From Rhodanobacteraceae bacterium (GTDB lineage: Bacteria > Pseudomonadota > Gammaproteobacteria > Xanthomonadales > Rhodanobacteraceae): 46,209 nt of DNA. A program made the translations under genes and the position numbers. Under the pieces are notes generated by a model. The model made no database searches. It was not told where the DNA came from and saw nothing but the letters and a program-made list of their open reading frames with translations. The stretch lies in NCBI GenBank assembly GCA_027019085.1, contig JALUXG010000038.1, forward strand, positions 1 to 46,209, read 5' to 3'. Of this stretch, positions 17,294 through 24,713 are shown in pieces (position 1 is the stretch's first letter; each line of letters opens with the position of its first letter).

Positions 17294-18036
17294 TGAACAT
17301 GAATGACGCTACCGGGAGCCTGGTTGCCGAACGGGTATCGAAGTCCTTTGTTTCGGGCAAGCTGCGCACCGTGGTGCTGAACGGGCTTTCCCTGCGCGTG
17401 GAACCGGGCGAACTGACCCTGATTTCCGGGCCGTCCGGCTGCGGCAAGAGCACGCTGCTGTCGGTTCTCAGCGGCCTGCAGGACATCGACGATGGTGTGG
17501 TGCATGCGCTGGGCCAGCGCCTGGACACCCTCGACAAGCATGCGCTTGAGCGCTTTCGCCTGCGCCACACCGGGTTTGTCTTCCAGGGATTCAACCTCTT
17601 CCCTGCCCTCACCGCCTTCGAACAGGTCGCGCTGCCGCTCGACTACATGGGACTGTCGCGCCAGGAAGTGCGAACGCGCGCCGAGGCGGCCCTGAGCGAA
17701 GTGGGCATGTCGCCCTGCATGCATCTGCGGCCGATCGAACTGTCCGGCGGCGAGAAGCAGCGCGTGGCCATTGCCCGCGCACTGGCCAAGCAGCCGGACC
17801 TGCTGTTTGCCGATGAGCCGACCAGCGCACTGGATGCCGCCAACGGCCAGATGGTCATCGAGATGCTGCACCGCATCGCCCGCCGCCACGGCACCACGGT
17901 ACTTTGCGTCAGCCACGATCCGCGCCTGATCGGCCATGCCGATCGCTTGCTGGCGATGGAAGATGGACGCATCCTCGAAGACCGCCGGTCCGCACCCGAC
18001 CCTCACCCTTCGTTTCCGACACGAGTTGGCGAATGA
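17293..18036 (+). CDS. MacB/LolD/DevA-like ABC transporter ATPase
   Basis: A 247-residue protein with Walker A GPSGCGKST (about residue 47), Q-loop FQGFNLFPALTAFEQV, signature LSGGEKQRVAIARAL, Walker B LLFADEPTSALD and H-loop SHD. It belongs to the LolD/MacB-type ATPases that drive FtsX-like permeases. The start at 17293 overlaps the permease stop. A much longer open frame extends upstream but would run through the permease gene out of frame and is not used. The stop overlaps the adaptor start (ATGA). Confidence 0.94.
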   Translation: MNMNDATGSLVAERVSKSFVSGKLRTVVLNGLSLRVEPGELTLISGPSGCGKSTLLSVLSGLQDIDDGVVHALGQRLDTLDKHALERFRLRHTGFVFQGFNLFPALTAFEQVALPLDYMGLSRQEVRTRAEAALSEVGMSPCMHLRPIELSGGEKQRVAIARALAKQPDLLFADEPTSALDAANGQMVIEMLHRIARRHGTTVLCVSHDPRLIGHADRLLAMEDGRILEDRRSAPDPHPSFPTRVGE

Positions 18037-18953
18037 ACACCCTGCCCTACCGATTCCAAGCCGCCCTTCTGCTCGCCTGCCTTGCCTTGCTCACGGGCTG
18101 CGGACGCGACGAAGCCGCGCCCGCACCGGCCACCTCGGCTGCATCGCCGTATGTGGCCATCGCGCGCGGCAGCATCGGTATCGAAGGCGGCCTGCTGCCA
18201 CTGGCCAGCACGGTGGACGGGGTGGTTGACCGGGTGCACGTGCATGTCGGCGACAACGTGCGGAAGGGACAGGTCCTGGCCACATTGCGCGATGGCAGCG
18301 CGCGCGCCGCCGTCGCCATAGCGCGCGGCCATCTGGCGCAGGCCCGTGCCGGGGAAAACATTGTGGCCATGCAACTGGATGCCGCCCGGAAGCAGGCGAA
18401 AACCCTGGCCGAGGCCGCTGCTGCCGGCGCCGACTCGGGTCAGCATGCCACCGAGGCCGCCAACCGCGCGGCCGTGCTGCAAGCCCGCAAGGCGTCCGCT
18501 AGCGCGGCAGTGACCGTGGCGCGAGGCGAACTCGACCAGGCCGAGAGCGCGCTGGCCCGGCATGCGCTGCGCGCACCCGCACCGGGTCAGGTCACCCAGG
18601 TGAACGTGCAGCCCGGCGAAAGCGTCTCCCGGCAGGGCGGGCCGCTGTTCGTCCTGCTTCCGGACCGGCCGCGCATCGTTCTGGCCGAGGTCAACAGCGA
18701 TTTCGTCACGGGCATCCACAAGGGCATGCAGGCGAACGTGGTGCTGGACAATGCCGCGGAAACGCCCGTGGGCATGGCGAAGGTCAGCTATGTCGGCGAG
18801 GTCTTCGGGCCCTCGACCCTGGAGGAGGATCCTTCCGTGCGCGCCAACGTCCGCACCGTCAAATGCCGTTTGCAGTTCGACAAGCCGCTGAAGCTGCGCA
18901 TCGGACAACGGGTACTCGTGCGCTTCCTGCGCGCAACGCCCGCAAGGCACTGA
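18033..18953 (+). CDS. HlyD/DevB-like periplasmic adaptor lipoprotein
   Basis: A 306-residue protein with a lipobox (LALLTGC, cysteine about residue 23). The first half of the biotinyl-lipoyl domain is VDGVVDRVHVHVGDNVRKGQ, followed by an alpha-hairpin of alanine-rich helices (about 85-175), the second lipoyl half LRAPAPGQVTQVNVQPGESV, and a beta-barrel region to the end. The hairpin is short, as in DevB-type adaptors. It completes the exporter with the duct, permease and ATPase; it is the last of six overlapping genes. Confidence 0.92.
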   Translation: MNTLPYRFQAALLLACLALLTGCGRDEAAPAPATSAASPYVAIARGSIGIEGGLLPLASTVDGVVDRVHVHVGDNVRKGQVLATLRDGSARAAVAIARGHLAQARAGENIVAMQLDAARKQAKTLAEAAAAGADSGQHATEAANRAAVLQARKASASAAVTVARGELDQAESALARHALRAPAPGQVTQVNVQPGESVSRQGGPLFVLLPDRPRIVLAEVNSDFVTGIHKGMQANVVLDNAAETPVGMAKVSYVGEVFGPSTLEEDPSVRANVRTVKCRLQFDKPLKLRIGQRVLVRFLRATPARH

Positions 18954-19038
18954 ATTGGCGTGAAAGGTTGCCGAAACCGCGGCATGCAAGGCTTGTCGCC
19001 TGACCCGCGCGGCAACGCCGCGGCAACCCGAGACATTC

Positions 19039-19881
19039 ATGATCGATAACGTCGAGTTCCATTTCGAGGGCGGCCCGAACGGCGTGCTGCTGATCCACGG
19101 CCTGACCGGCACGCCGGCCGAAATGCGCCTGCTGGGCAAGGGTCTGAACCGCGCCGGTTTCACGGTCCATGGCATGCAGCTTGCCGGCCACTGCGGCAAC
19201 GAGGACGACCTGCTGGCCACTGACTGGAACGACTGGTATGACAGCGTGCGGCAGGCCGCCGAAGCCATGAGCCGGCGTTGCGACAACGTATTCGTCGCCG
19301 GCCTGTCCATGGGCGCCCTGCTGGCGCTGCTGCTGGCCGCCGAACAGGGCGAGCGCATCCGCGGCGTGGGCGTGCTGGGCGTGACCTTCCGCTACGACGG
19401 CTGGAGTATTCCATGGCTGGGCCGGCTGTCGTTCATGCTGCCGCTGGCCAAGAAACTCGGCATCGGTCGCGGCATGTCCTTCATGGAGCGCCCGCCTTAC
19501 GGCCTGCGCGACGAGCGCATCCGCGCCACCGTCAGCGCCGCCATGCTGGGCGGTAACAGTGCCGCGGCGGGCCTGCCCGGCAATCCCTGGCATTCGCTGG
19601 CCGACATGTACACGCTGGCCGCACGCACCCGCCGCCTGCTGCCGCAGGTGGTCTCCCCGTGCCTGATCGCGCATGCCACGGAAGACGACGTGGCCAGCCT
19701 GCGATCCAATGCGGAACTGGTCGCGCGCAAGGTCGCCGGACCGGTCGAGATGCTGCGCCTGGAAGACAGCTATCACATGATCACCATCGACCGCGAACGT
19801 CGCCTGCTGCACGCGCGTTTGTCCGAATTCTTCCTGCGTCAGGTTCCCGGCGAAACGGCCGCGCTGGCCAGCGCGGCCTGA
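19039..19881 (+). CDS. Alpha/beta-hydrolase (carboxylesterase/lipase-like)
   Basis: A 280-residue protein. Oxyanion-hole region LLIHGLTGTPAEM, nucleophile serine in AGLSMGALLAL (about residue 95), acidic residue in IAHATEDDVAS and histidine in DSYHMITIDRE give a complete Ser-Asp-His triad. The pattern fits Est30/YvaK-like carboxylesterases and monoacylglycerol lipases acting on acyl esters. No signal peptide, so cytoplasmic. The next gene starts 28 bases later on the same strand, so it probably belongs to the same transcript as the small transporters and the DegT enzyme. In that context it could release or trim an acyl group; inference. Confidence 0.88.
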   Translation: MIDNVEFHFEGGPNGVLLIHGLTGTPAEMRLLGKGLNRAGFTVHGMQLAGHCGNEDDLLATDWNDWYDSVRQAAEAMSRRCDNVFVAGLSMGALLALLLAAEQGERIRGVGVLGVTFRYDGWSIPWLGRLSFMLPLAKKLGIGRGMSFMERPPYGLRDERIRATVSAAMLGGNSAAAGLPGNPWHSLADMYTLAARTRRLLPQVVSPCLIAHATEDDVASLRSNAELVARKVAGPVEMLRLEDSYHMITIDRERRLLHARLSEFFLRQVPGETAALASAA

Positions 19882-19909
19882 ATACCACCGGTCCGGGGAT
19901 ACGCATCCG

Positions 19910-20266
19910 ATGAGCCCCACCGTATTCGCCCTGTGGATGCTGACCGTGGTGCTGGACACTGGCGGGCAGCTCGCCTTCAAGGCCGCCGCCAGCCACCCGG
20001 AAGCCGGGGACGGCCTGGCGCGCTGGAAACACATGCTCGCACGCCCCTGGATCTGGCTCGGCGGAGCCTGCTACGTGTTCGAGTTCCTCGCCTGGATCGC
20101 CTTCCTGTCCCTGGTGCCGCTGGGCCGTGGCCTGCTGCTGGGTTCGATCAACATTGTCGTCATCATGCTGGCCGGGCGTGTGCTGTTCCGCGAACGGCTG
20201 ACGCCGATGCGGGTCACCGGCATCCTGCTGGTCACGGCCGGCGTGGCGCTGGTGGGGATCGCGTGA
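19910..20266 (+). CDS. EamA/SMR-type small membrane transporter, subunit 1
   Basis: A 118-residue protein with four predicted TM helices. TM1 carries DTGGQLAFKAA, TM4 ends GILLVTAGVALVGIA. The size and four-helix design match EmrE/ArnE-like half-transporters that work as dimers. The stop overlaps the next transporter start (TGATGA), so the two are probably made in equal amounts and form a heterodimer, like ArnE with ArnF, which flips an aminoarabinosyl lipid. Substrate here unknown. Confidence 0.82.
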   Translation: MSPTVFALWMLTVVLDTGGQLAFKAAASHPEAGDGLARWKHMLARPWIWLGGACYVFEFLAWIAFLSLVPLGRGLLLGSINIVVIMLAGRVLFRERLTPMRVTGILLVTAGVALVGIA

Positions 20267-20658
20267 TGAAACGTTTCTATCTCATCGGATTCGGCGCCCT
20301 GCTGGGTTTCGACACGCTGGCGCAGATCTGCTTCAAGTTCGCCGGCATGCACGCGCTGCCGCTGCAGGCGAACCTGACCTGGCTGCTGCGCCTTTTTTCC
20401 GAGCCCTGGGTGTACGGCGCGATCGCCGGTTACATCGGCGCCTTCTTCACCTGGATGAGCCTGCTCAAGCACGCACCGATCGGTCCCGCCTTCGCCGCCT
20501 CGCATCTGGAGGTGGTCAGCGGTTTGCTGCTGTCGGTGCCGATCTTCGGCGAGCACATCAGCCTGGCGCAGGGTGCAGGCGCGGTGCTCATCGTCGCCGG
20601 CATCGTATGCCTGGCACGGAGCGAGAGCGATGCGGATACGCCACCAGCGGCTGCATGA
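20266..20658 (+). CDS. EamA/SMR-type small membrane transporter, subunit 2
   Basis: A 130-residue protein, again four TM helices (MKRFYLIGFGALLGFDTLAQ; VYGAIAGYIGAFFTWMSLL; LEVVSGLLLSVPIFGEHISL; GAVLIVAGIVCLARS). The TM1 motif DTLAQICFKFAG parallels DTGGQLAFKAA of subunit 1, supporting a duplicated pair. The start overlaps the stop of subunit 1 and the end overlaps the DegT-like gene by 29 bases. Likely partner of subunit 1 in a heterodimeric flippase or exporter. Confidence 0.82.
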   Translation: MKRFYLIGFGALLGFDTLAQICFKFAGMHALPLQANLTWLLRLFSEPWVYGAIAGYIGAFFTWMSLLKHAPIGPAFAASHLEVVSGLLLSVPIFGEHISLAQGAGAVLIVAGIVCLARSESDADTPPAAA

Positions 20659-21844
20659 AATCCCGCCGACCGCGGGCCTGCCGCTGCGCATCGGGGACCT
20701 GCGCGGCGGAATGGCTGCACTGGCCGATACCCTGGCGCCGCTGACCGGCGACGCCCAGGCCCTGGTCACCTGTTCCGGCACCGCGGCGCTGGTCGTCGCA
20801 CTGAACACGCTTCGCACGCAAAGCATACGGCGCGAGGTGGTGCTGCCGGCCTACACCTGCCCGCTGGTGGCGCACGCCGTAGCCCGTTGCGGGCTGAAGG
20901 TGCGTCTATGCGACACCCGGCACGGGCATTTCGGCATGGATCCCGCGGCCCTCGAAGCCGTGCTCGGTCCCGACACCCTGGCCGTGATTCCGGCGCATCT
21001 GGGTGGCCGCCTGGACGACATCGCCACCCTGTCACGACTGGCGCATGCTGCGGGTGCGCGCCTTGTCGAGGATGCTGCACAGGCCCTCGGTGCCCGTCAC
21101 GCGGACGGCACCCCGGCGGGGATGGCCGGCGACCTGGGCATCCTGAGCCTGGCCGTCGGCAAGGGCCTGAGCACCTTCGAGGGCGGACTGCTGCTTTGCC
21201 GCGATCCGGCGCGCCGGGGCGCGCTGCGCGAGGTCGCCGCAAGCGTGCTGCCCGCGCATGCCGGCTGGGAGCTTCGCCGCTCCCTGGAACTGGCCGGCTA
21301 CTGGGCGCTGTACCGCCCGTCCCTGCTGGGCCTGGCCTACGGGCGGCCGTTACGCCGCGCGCTGCGCCACGGCGATCCCGTGGGCGCGGTGGGTGACCGC
21401 TTCGCCCTGCCCCTGCCGCTGCACCGCATGGGCCGCTGGCGCGAGGCCGTCGGCACCCGCGCGGCCGCGCGCCTGCCCGGGTTTATCGCCCGCACCCGCG
21501 CCCAGGCCGCGGCACGCCTGCCCGCCCTGCGCGCGCTGCCCGGCATCGAGGTCATCGAGGATCACCCCGGCAGCCAGGGCACCTGGCCGTTCTTCCTCAT
21601 GCTCTGCGAAACACCGTCCCAACGCGATACCGCGCTGGAACGCCTGTGGACCCGCGGTCTCGGCGTCAGCCGCCTGTTCATCCACGCCCTGCCCGACTAC
21701 CCGGAACTGCGTGCAGTGATCCCCGCACAGGACGTCCCGCATGCCCGCGACTTCGCCGCCCGCAGCTTCACGATCAGCAACAGCCCGTGGATGGACGAGG
21801 CGGCGTTCGAGACAGTGCTTGGGGTGTTGGAGATGGTTGGCTGA
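20630..21844 (+). CDS. DegT/DnrJ/EryC1/StrS-family PLP-dependent enzyme
   Basis: A 404-residue fold-type I PLP enzyme. CSGTAALVVALNTL binds the PLP phosphate, D148 in LVEDAAQALGA pairs with the ring nitrogen, and K178 in LAVGKGLSTFEGG is the expected Schiff-base lysine. Relatives transaminate keto-sugars (ArnB, WecE) or other ketones. The region after residue 220 is Arg/Ala/Leu-rich and diverges from typical sugar enzymes. The ATG lies 29 bases inside the preceding transporter gene, indicating tight coupling. An ArnB-like aminotransferase beside an ArnE/ArnF-like pair suggests an amino modification of an envelope lipid; inference. Confidence 0.85.
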   Translation: MRIRHQRLHEIPPTAGLPLRIGDLRGGMAALADTLAPLTGDAQALVTCSGTAALVVALNTLRTQSIRREVVLPAYTCPLVAHAVARCGLKVRLCDTRHGHFGMDPAALEAVLGPDTLAVIPAHLGGRLDDIATLSRLAHAAGARLVEDAAQALGARHADGTPAGMAGDLGILSLAVGKGLSTFEGGLLLCRDPARRGALREVAASVLPAHAGWELRRSLELAGYWALYRPSLLGLAYGRPLRRALRHGDPVGAVGDRFALPLPLHRMGRWREAVGTRAAARLPGFIARTRAQAAARLPALRALPGIEVIEDHPGSQGTWPFFLMLCETPSQRDTALERLWTRGLGVSRLFIHALPDYPELRAVIPAQDVPHARDFAARSFTISNSPWMDEAAFETVLGVLEMVG

Positions 21845-21888
21845 CTTGTCCATGGTTTCATCTCCTTGGCGGGGTACACTGCACCCTC

Positions 21889-22293
21889 ATGACCCGAACC
21901 ATCACCATCAGCCTTCCCGTTGCCGACCTGGACAGGTCGAAGGCCTTCTACACCGCGCTGGGTTTCGTCAACGATCCGGATTTCACGGACGCTACGGCGG
22001 CGCTCATGACGTGGAGCGAAACCATCAAGGTCATGTTGCTGACCCATGAGCGATGGCGCACGTTCACCACGCGACCGATTCCGCCGAGCAGCGCAAGCGA
22101 GGTCGCGCTCAACATCTCGTGCGCATCGCGCGTGGAGGTCGATGCCATGAACCTGGCGGCCGCGCGGAGCGGCGGGACCGCCGACATCAATCCCGTGGAG
22201 GATCACGCATACATGTACGGCCGCGACCTTGCCGATCCCGACGGGCACATCTGGGGTGCGATGTGGATGGACGCCTCCGCATTGCCTTCCTGA
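21889..22293 (+). CDS. VOC/glyoxalase-like protein
   Basis: A 134-residue protein with paired beta-alpha-beta-beta-beta units: ITISLPVADLDRSKAFYTAL at the N-terminus and MYGRDLADPDGHIWGAMWMD at the C-terminus. The second stretch carries the DPDGH/W metal-site pattern. The family includes lyases, dioxygenases and resistance proteins, and also many without known activity. It lies 44 bases after the DegT-like gene and may be the end of that operon; it is convergent with the arginase-like gene. Function unknown. Confidence 0.82.
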   Translation: MTRTITISLPVADLDRSKAFYTALGFVNDPDFTDATAALMTWSETIKVMLLTHERWRTFTTRPIPPSSASEVALNISCASRVEVDAMNLAAARSGGTADINPVEDHAYMYGRDLADPDGHIWGAMWMDASALPS

Positions 22294-22339
22294 CGGGGAA
22301 GGTACATCCCGCAATCTGGTCGCATCCGAATGCTGTGGA

Positions 22340-23245
22340 TCACGCCTTCGGCTTTCGGTTTTCAGCTGACCCACCCTTTATCCACGCTGAACCGATCACC
22401 CGCACCAGGCGTGCATTGAGCGCATGCTGCTGTTCCTGCCAGCGCGCCAGCTCCGCGTCCGGAATCGTTGGTTGACGGTCGAGCGCGGACAGGGCGCGCT
22501 TCCAGCCTTGCGTGTAGCGTGCCTGGGAGACCTCGCCGGTGATGTCGCAGCCGACGATGCGGCCCGTCAGCACGCGGATGGCCGCGACGAGCTGCGCCTC
22601 GCGCATGCGGCCCTGGTCCCAGTTGGTGCGCACGTCCTCGGGGCTGAGCACGTCCTTGTCGATGGACAGGTACACCGGATGCGTGCCGGCGCGAACCTGC
22701 GCCGTGAAGGCATCGATCAGGGCGCCGATGCCATCGAAGCTGCGAAAGGACGGGCCCAGGCCCAGCGCATGCGCCCAGCGCACGTCGACCCCGCTCGACC
22801 AGTAGGTCAGGCGGCGCGCGATGAGCGGCCGCAGCCGGTTTTCCCAGGCATGAGCCAGGCCGATGTCACCGGAGGTGATGCCGACCACATGCACATGCGC
22901 CACACCGGGCAGCAGGCAGGCGCGGCGCACCCACGAGCCGCAGTGCACGCCGAAGGGGAAGCGCATGTTGTCGGGGTGGTTGTCGAACACCACCAGCTCC
23001 AGCGGCCCGTGCGCCGCAGCCACGCGTTCGATCAGCGGCAGGCTGAGGTGGTGGTAGTCGCCGCTGCCGGTGAATACCGGACCGGCATCGCCCGGCCATA
23101 ACGCCGCCAGCGCCTGGTCGAAACGTTGCAGCAGCCGGGCGCTGCAGGCAAAGCGCAGCACCTCGCCCCAGGCTCGCAGTGGCAATACGGCGGCACCTTC
23201 CGGCGCGCCGGCCGAAGCATCGAGGTCAAGAACGATCGGACGCAT
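22340..23245 (-). CDS. Arginase/ureohydrolase-fold protein, divergent
   Basis: A 301-residue protein. Metal-ligand motifs of the ureohydrolase fold are recognisable but altered: GSGDYHH at 60-66 in place of GGDH, DNHPD at 88-92 in place of DAHxD, and SIDKD at 194-198 in place of SxDxD. The aspartates and histidines that bind the two metals are kept, so a hydrolase on a guanidino, amidino or amide substrate is plausible. The start at 23245 has GAGGAG about 8 bases before it and lies inside the end of the FemAB-like gene (20-base overlap), so the two are translationally coupled. A longer frame to 23341 would overlap by more than 100 bases and is rejected. Confidence 0.78.
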   Translation of the reverse strand: MRPIVLDLDASAGAPEGAAVLPLRAWGEVLRFACSARLLQRFDQALAALWPGDAGPVFTGSGDYHHLSLPLIERVAAAHGPLELVVFDNHPDNMRFPFGVHCGSWVRRACLLPGVAHVHVVGITSGDIGLAHAWENRLRPLIARRLTYWSSGVDVRWAHALGLGPSFRSFDGIGALIDAFTAQVRAGTHPVYLSIDKDVLSPEDVRTNWDQGRMREAQLVAAIRVLTGRIVGCDITGEVSQARYTQGWKRALSALDRQPTIPDAELARWQEQQHALNARLVRVIGSAWIKGGSAENRKPKA

Positions 23246-24302
23246 GCTGACGCTCCTCGAACCACTGGCGATCGCTTTCGAAATGGCGCGCAAGCCGGCG
23301 CAGCGCCACGCGCAGAAGACGGCTGCGCGGACGCACGGCATGGCGCGTGAACGTGAAGCGCGCGCCCAGGTGCGCCTTGACCTCGGGGTCGGTCCAGCCG
23401 GCGATGTAATGCGCCAGGCCCTGCTCGCGCGCGTAGGCCAGGTTGTGCATCCAGCTCACCACGTAGAGGTTGAATTGGCGTGCCTCGGGATAGGCGAAAC
23501 CCACGTACTTGTCGACCAGTGCGCCCTTGTGCCGGTAGCAGAGGTTCCAGCCGATCATGCGGCCCCCGGCGCGATACACGAACACGATGCCGCTGCCTTG
23601 GGCGTCCTGCAGCACGGCACGGAAGAATTCGCGCGTGAGCCGGTCGAAATGGATCGTGCTCTGTTCGTACACCGCGGCATGCAGGCGGTAGAACGCATCG
23701 ATCTCGCTCTCGTCATGGAAGCGGGGATCGCCCGTCGCCACCGCTTCGACTTCGAGCCGGTCACGTACGCGCAGTTTGCGCCGGATATCCTTGCGCGCGC
23801 CTTTCGACAGGCGGGCAAGGTAGGCCTCGGCATCGTCGAAGTCGATCGGCACCCAGGCCAGCGCCTGCCCTTCCACCAGCACGAAGCCCTGCTCCGTGCA
23901 GGCGGCGGCGAAGGCGTCGCACCAGGCATTGCCCGCTTCGTCCAGCAAGGGCGAACGCTCGGGAATGTCCTTGACGATCAGGAACGGGCACTCGGTGGCG
24001 TGAGCACGCACCAGCGCATCCGCCAGCGCCAGTGGGTCGGCATCCGATGGCAGCAGGGCATATTCGGATACAGTGGTGCCGACAAAGCGCGTGCGCGGCC
24101 TGAGCAGCCGCTGCCAGCGGCGGTAGCCCGGCAGACGGCTCACCCGCGCACGCAGCGTGTCGTCGGCCGTGGTCAGGAGATCGAAGGGCGCAATGAAGGC
24201 CGGCACGCCGTCCACCACGTGACCGGCCGTGAAGCCTTGCGGCGGATGGCGCAGAAAATGCCCGACCAGGGCGTCCGGCTCCAGTTGCGAAACGAAAGGC
24301 AT
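23226..24302 (-). CDS. FemAB/BioF2-like GNAT-fold acyltransferase
   Basis: A 358-residue protein. The C-terminal half is a GNAT fold of the Acetyltransf_6/BioF2-like type: KGARKDIRRKLRVRDRLEVE, then DAFYRLHAAVYEQSTIHFDR, GSGIVFVYRAGGRMIGWNLC, and LNLYVVSWMHNLAYAREQG-like helix near 300. The N-terminal half looks like a degenerate second copy, as in FemABX enzymes. Members transfer aminoacyl or fatty acyl groups; the bacterial ceramide synthase is reported in a similar fold class. The ATG at 24302 is used; a TTG 6 bases upstream is also open. No strong Shine-Dalgarno. Divergent from the ACP-ketosynthase pair, suggesting shared control. Confidence 0.78.
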   Translation of the reverse strand: MPFVSQLEPDALVGHFLRHPPQGFTAGHVVDGVPAFIAPFDLLTTADDTLRARVSRLPGYRRWQRLLRPRTRFVGTTVSEYALLPSDADPLALADALVRAHATECPFLIVKDIPERSPLLDEAGNAWCDAFAAACTEQGFVLVEGQALAWVPIDFDDAEAYLARLSKGARKDIRRKLRVRDRLEVEAVATGDPRFHDESEIDAFYRLHAAVYEQSTIHFDRLTREFFRAVLQDAQGSGIVFVYRAGGRMIGWNLCYRHKGALVDKYVGFAYPEARQFNLYVVSWMHNLAYAREQGLAHYIAGWTDPEVKAHLGARFTFTRHAVRPRSRLLRVALRRLARHFESDRQWFEERQHASDRS

Positions 24303-24403
24303 GTGCAAGATTGTCAGGCTACAGTAGCTTCACGGATTGCTTCGGCGCGGTGCACCGCACCCTGCGCACCGTACATCAAAAACCCCCGAACGGGAGTCCC
24401 GAC

Positions 24404-24673
24404 ATGAGCGAATCCATCCAGGACCAGGTCTTCAAGATCATTGCCGAACACGGCAAGGTCGACGTCAGCGAGGTCAAGCCCGAATCGACCTTGAAGGACC
24501 TCAACATTGCTTCGCTGGAAGCGATCGAGATCATCTTCGATATCGAGGAGCATTTCGACATCACCATGCCCGATCGCGACCCCGACTTCGATACGGATTC
24601 GGCGCAGGGCCTGGTCGATGCCGTCAATGAGGCGCTGGCCGCCAAGCAGAACGAATCCGGAGGCTCATCCTGA
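24404..24673 (+). CDS. Acyl carrier protein
   Basis: An 89-residue acidic protein with the ACP four-helix pattern: STLKDLNIASLEAIEIIFDI surrounds the phosphopantetheine serine S37, followed by EEHFDITMPDRD. The usual DSL motif reads ASL, so the residue before the serine is Ala instead of Asp, which may alter recognition by the 4'-phosphopantetheinyl transferase. It is not the housekeeping fatty-acid ACP: no fabD, fabG or fabF operon surrounds it. GGGAG lies 8 bases before the ATG. The ketosynthase follows after 40 bases. It should carry a dedicated acyl chain for this locus. Confidence 0.93.
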   Translation: MSESIQDQVFKIIAEHGKVDVSEVKPESTLKDLNIASLEAIEIIFDIEEHFDITMPDRDPDFDTDSAQGLVDAVNEALAAKQNESGGSS

Positions 24674-24713
24674 CCCGACCCATCCGGGTCGTGGTCCGCA
24701 CGTGGAGAAACAG

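Noticed and set aside
18966-19028. Inverted repeat GGTTGCCG / CGGCAACC after the adaptor gene
   Set aside because: The 47-base loop and absence of a T-run make a terminator unlikely.
19910-21844. Identification as the arn (aminoarabinose) operon
   Set aside because: Only the PLP enzyme and the transporter pair resemble it; ArnA, ArnC, ArnD and ArnT are absent.
24340-24371. Short palindrome CGGTGCACCG and nearby GCGCACCG between the divergent FemAB-like and ACP genes
   Set aside because: Too short and GC-rich to separate from chance; no matching site or promoter alignment was found.
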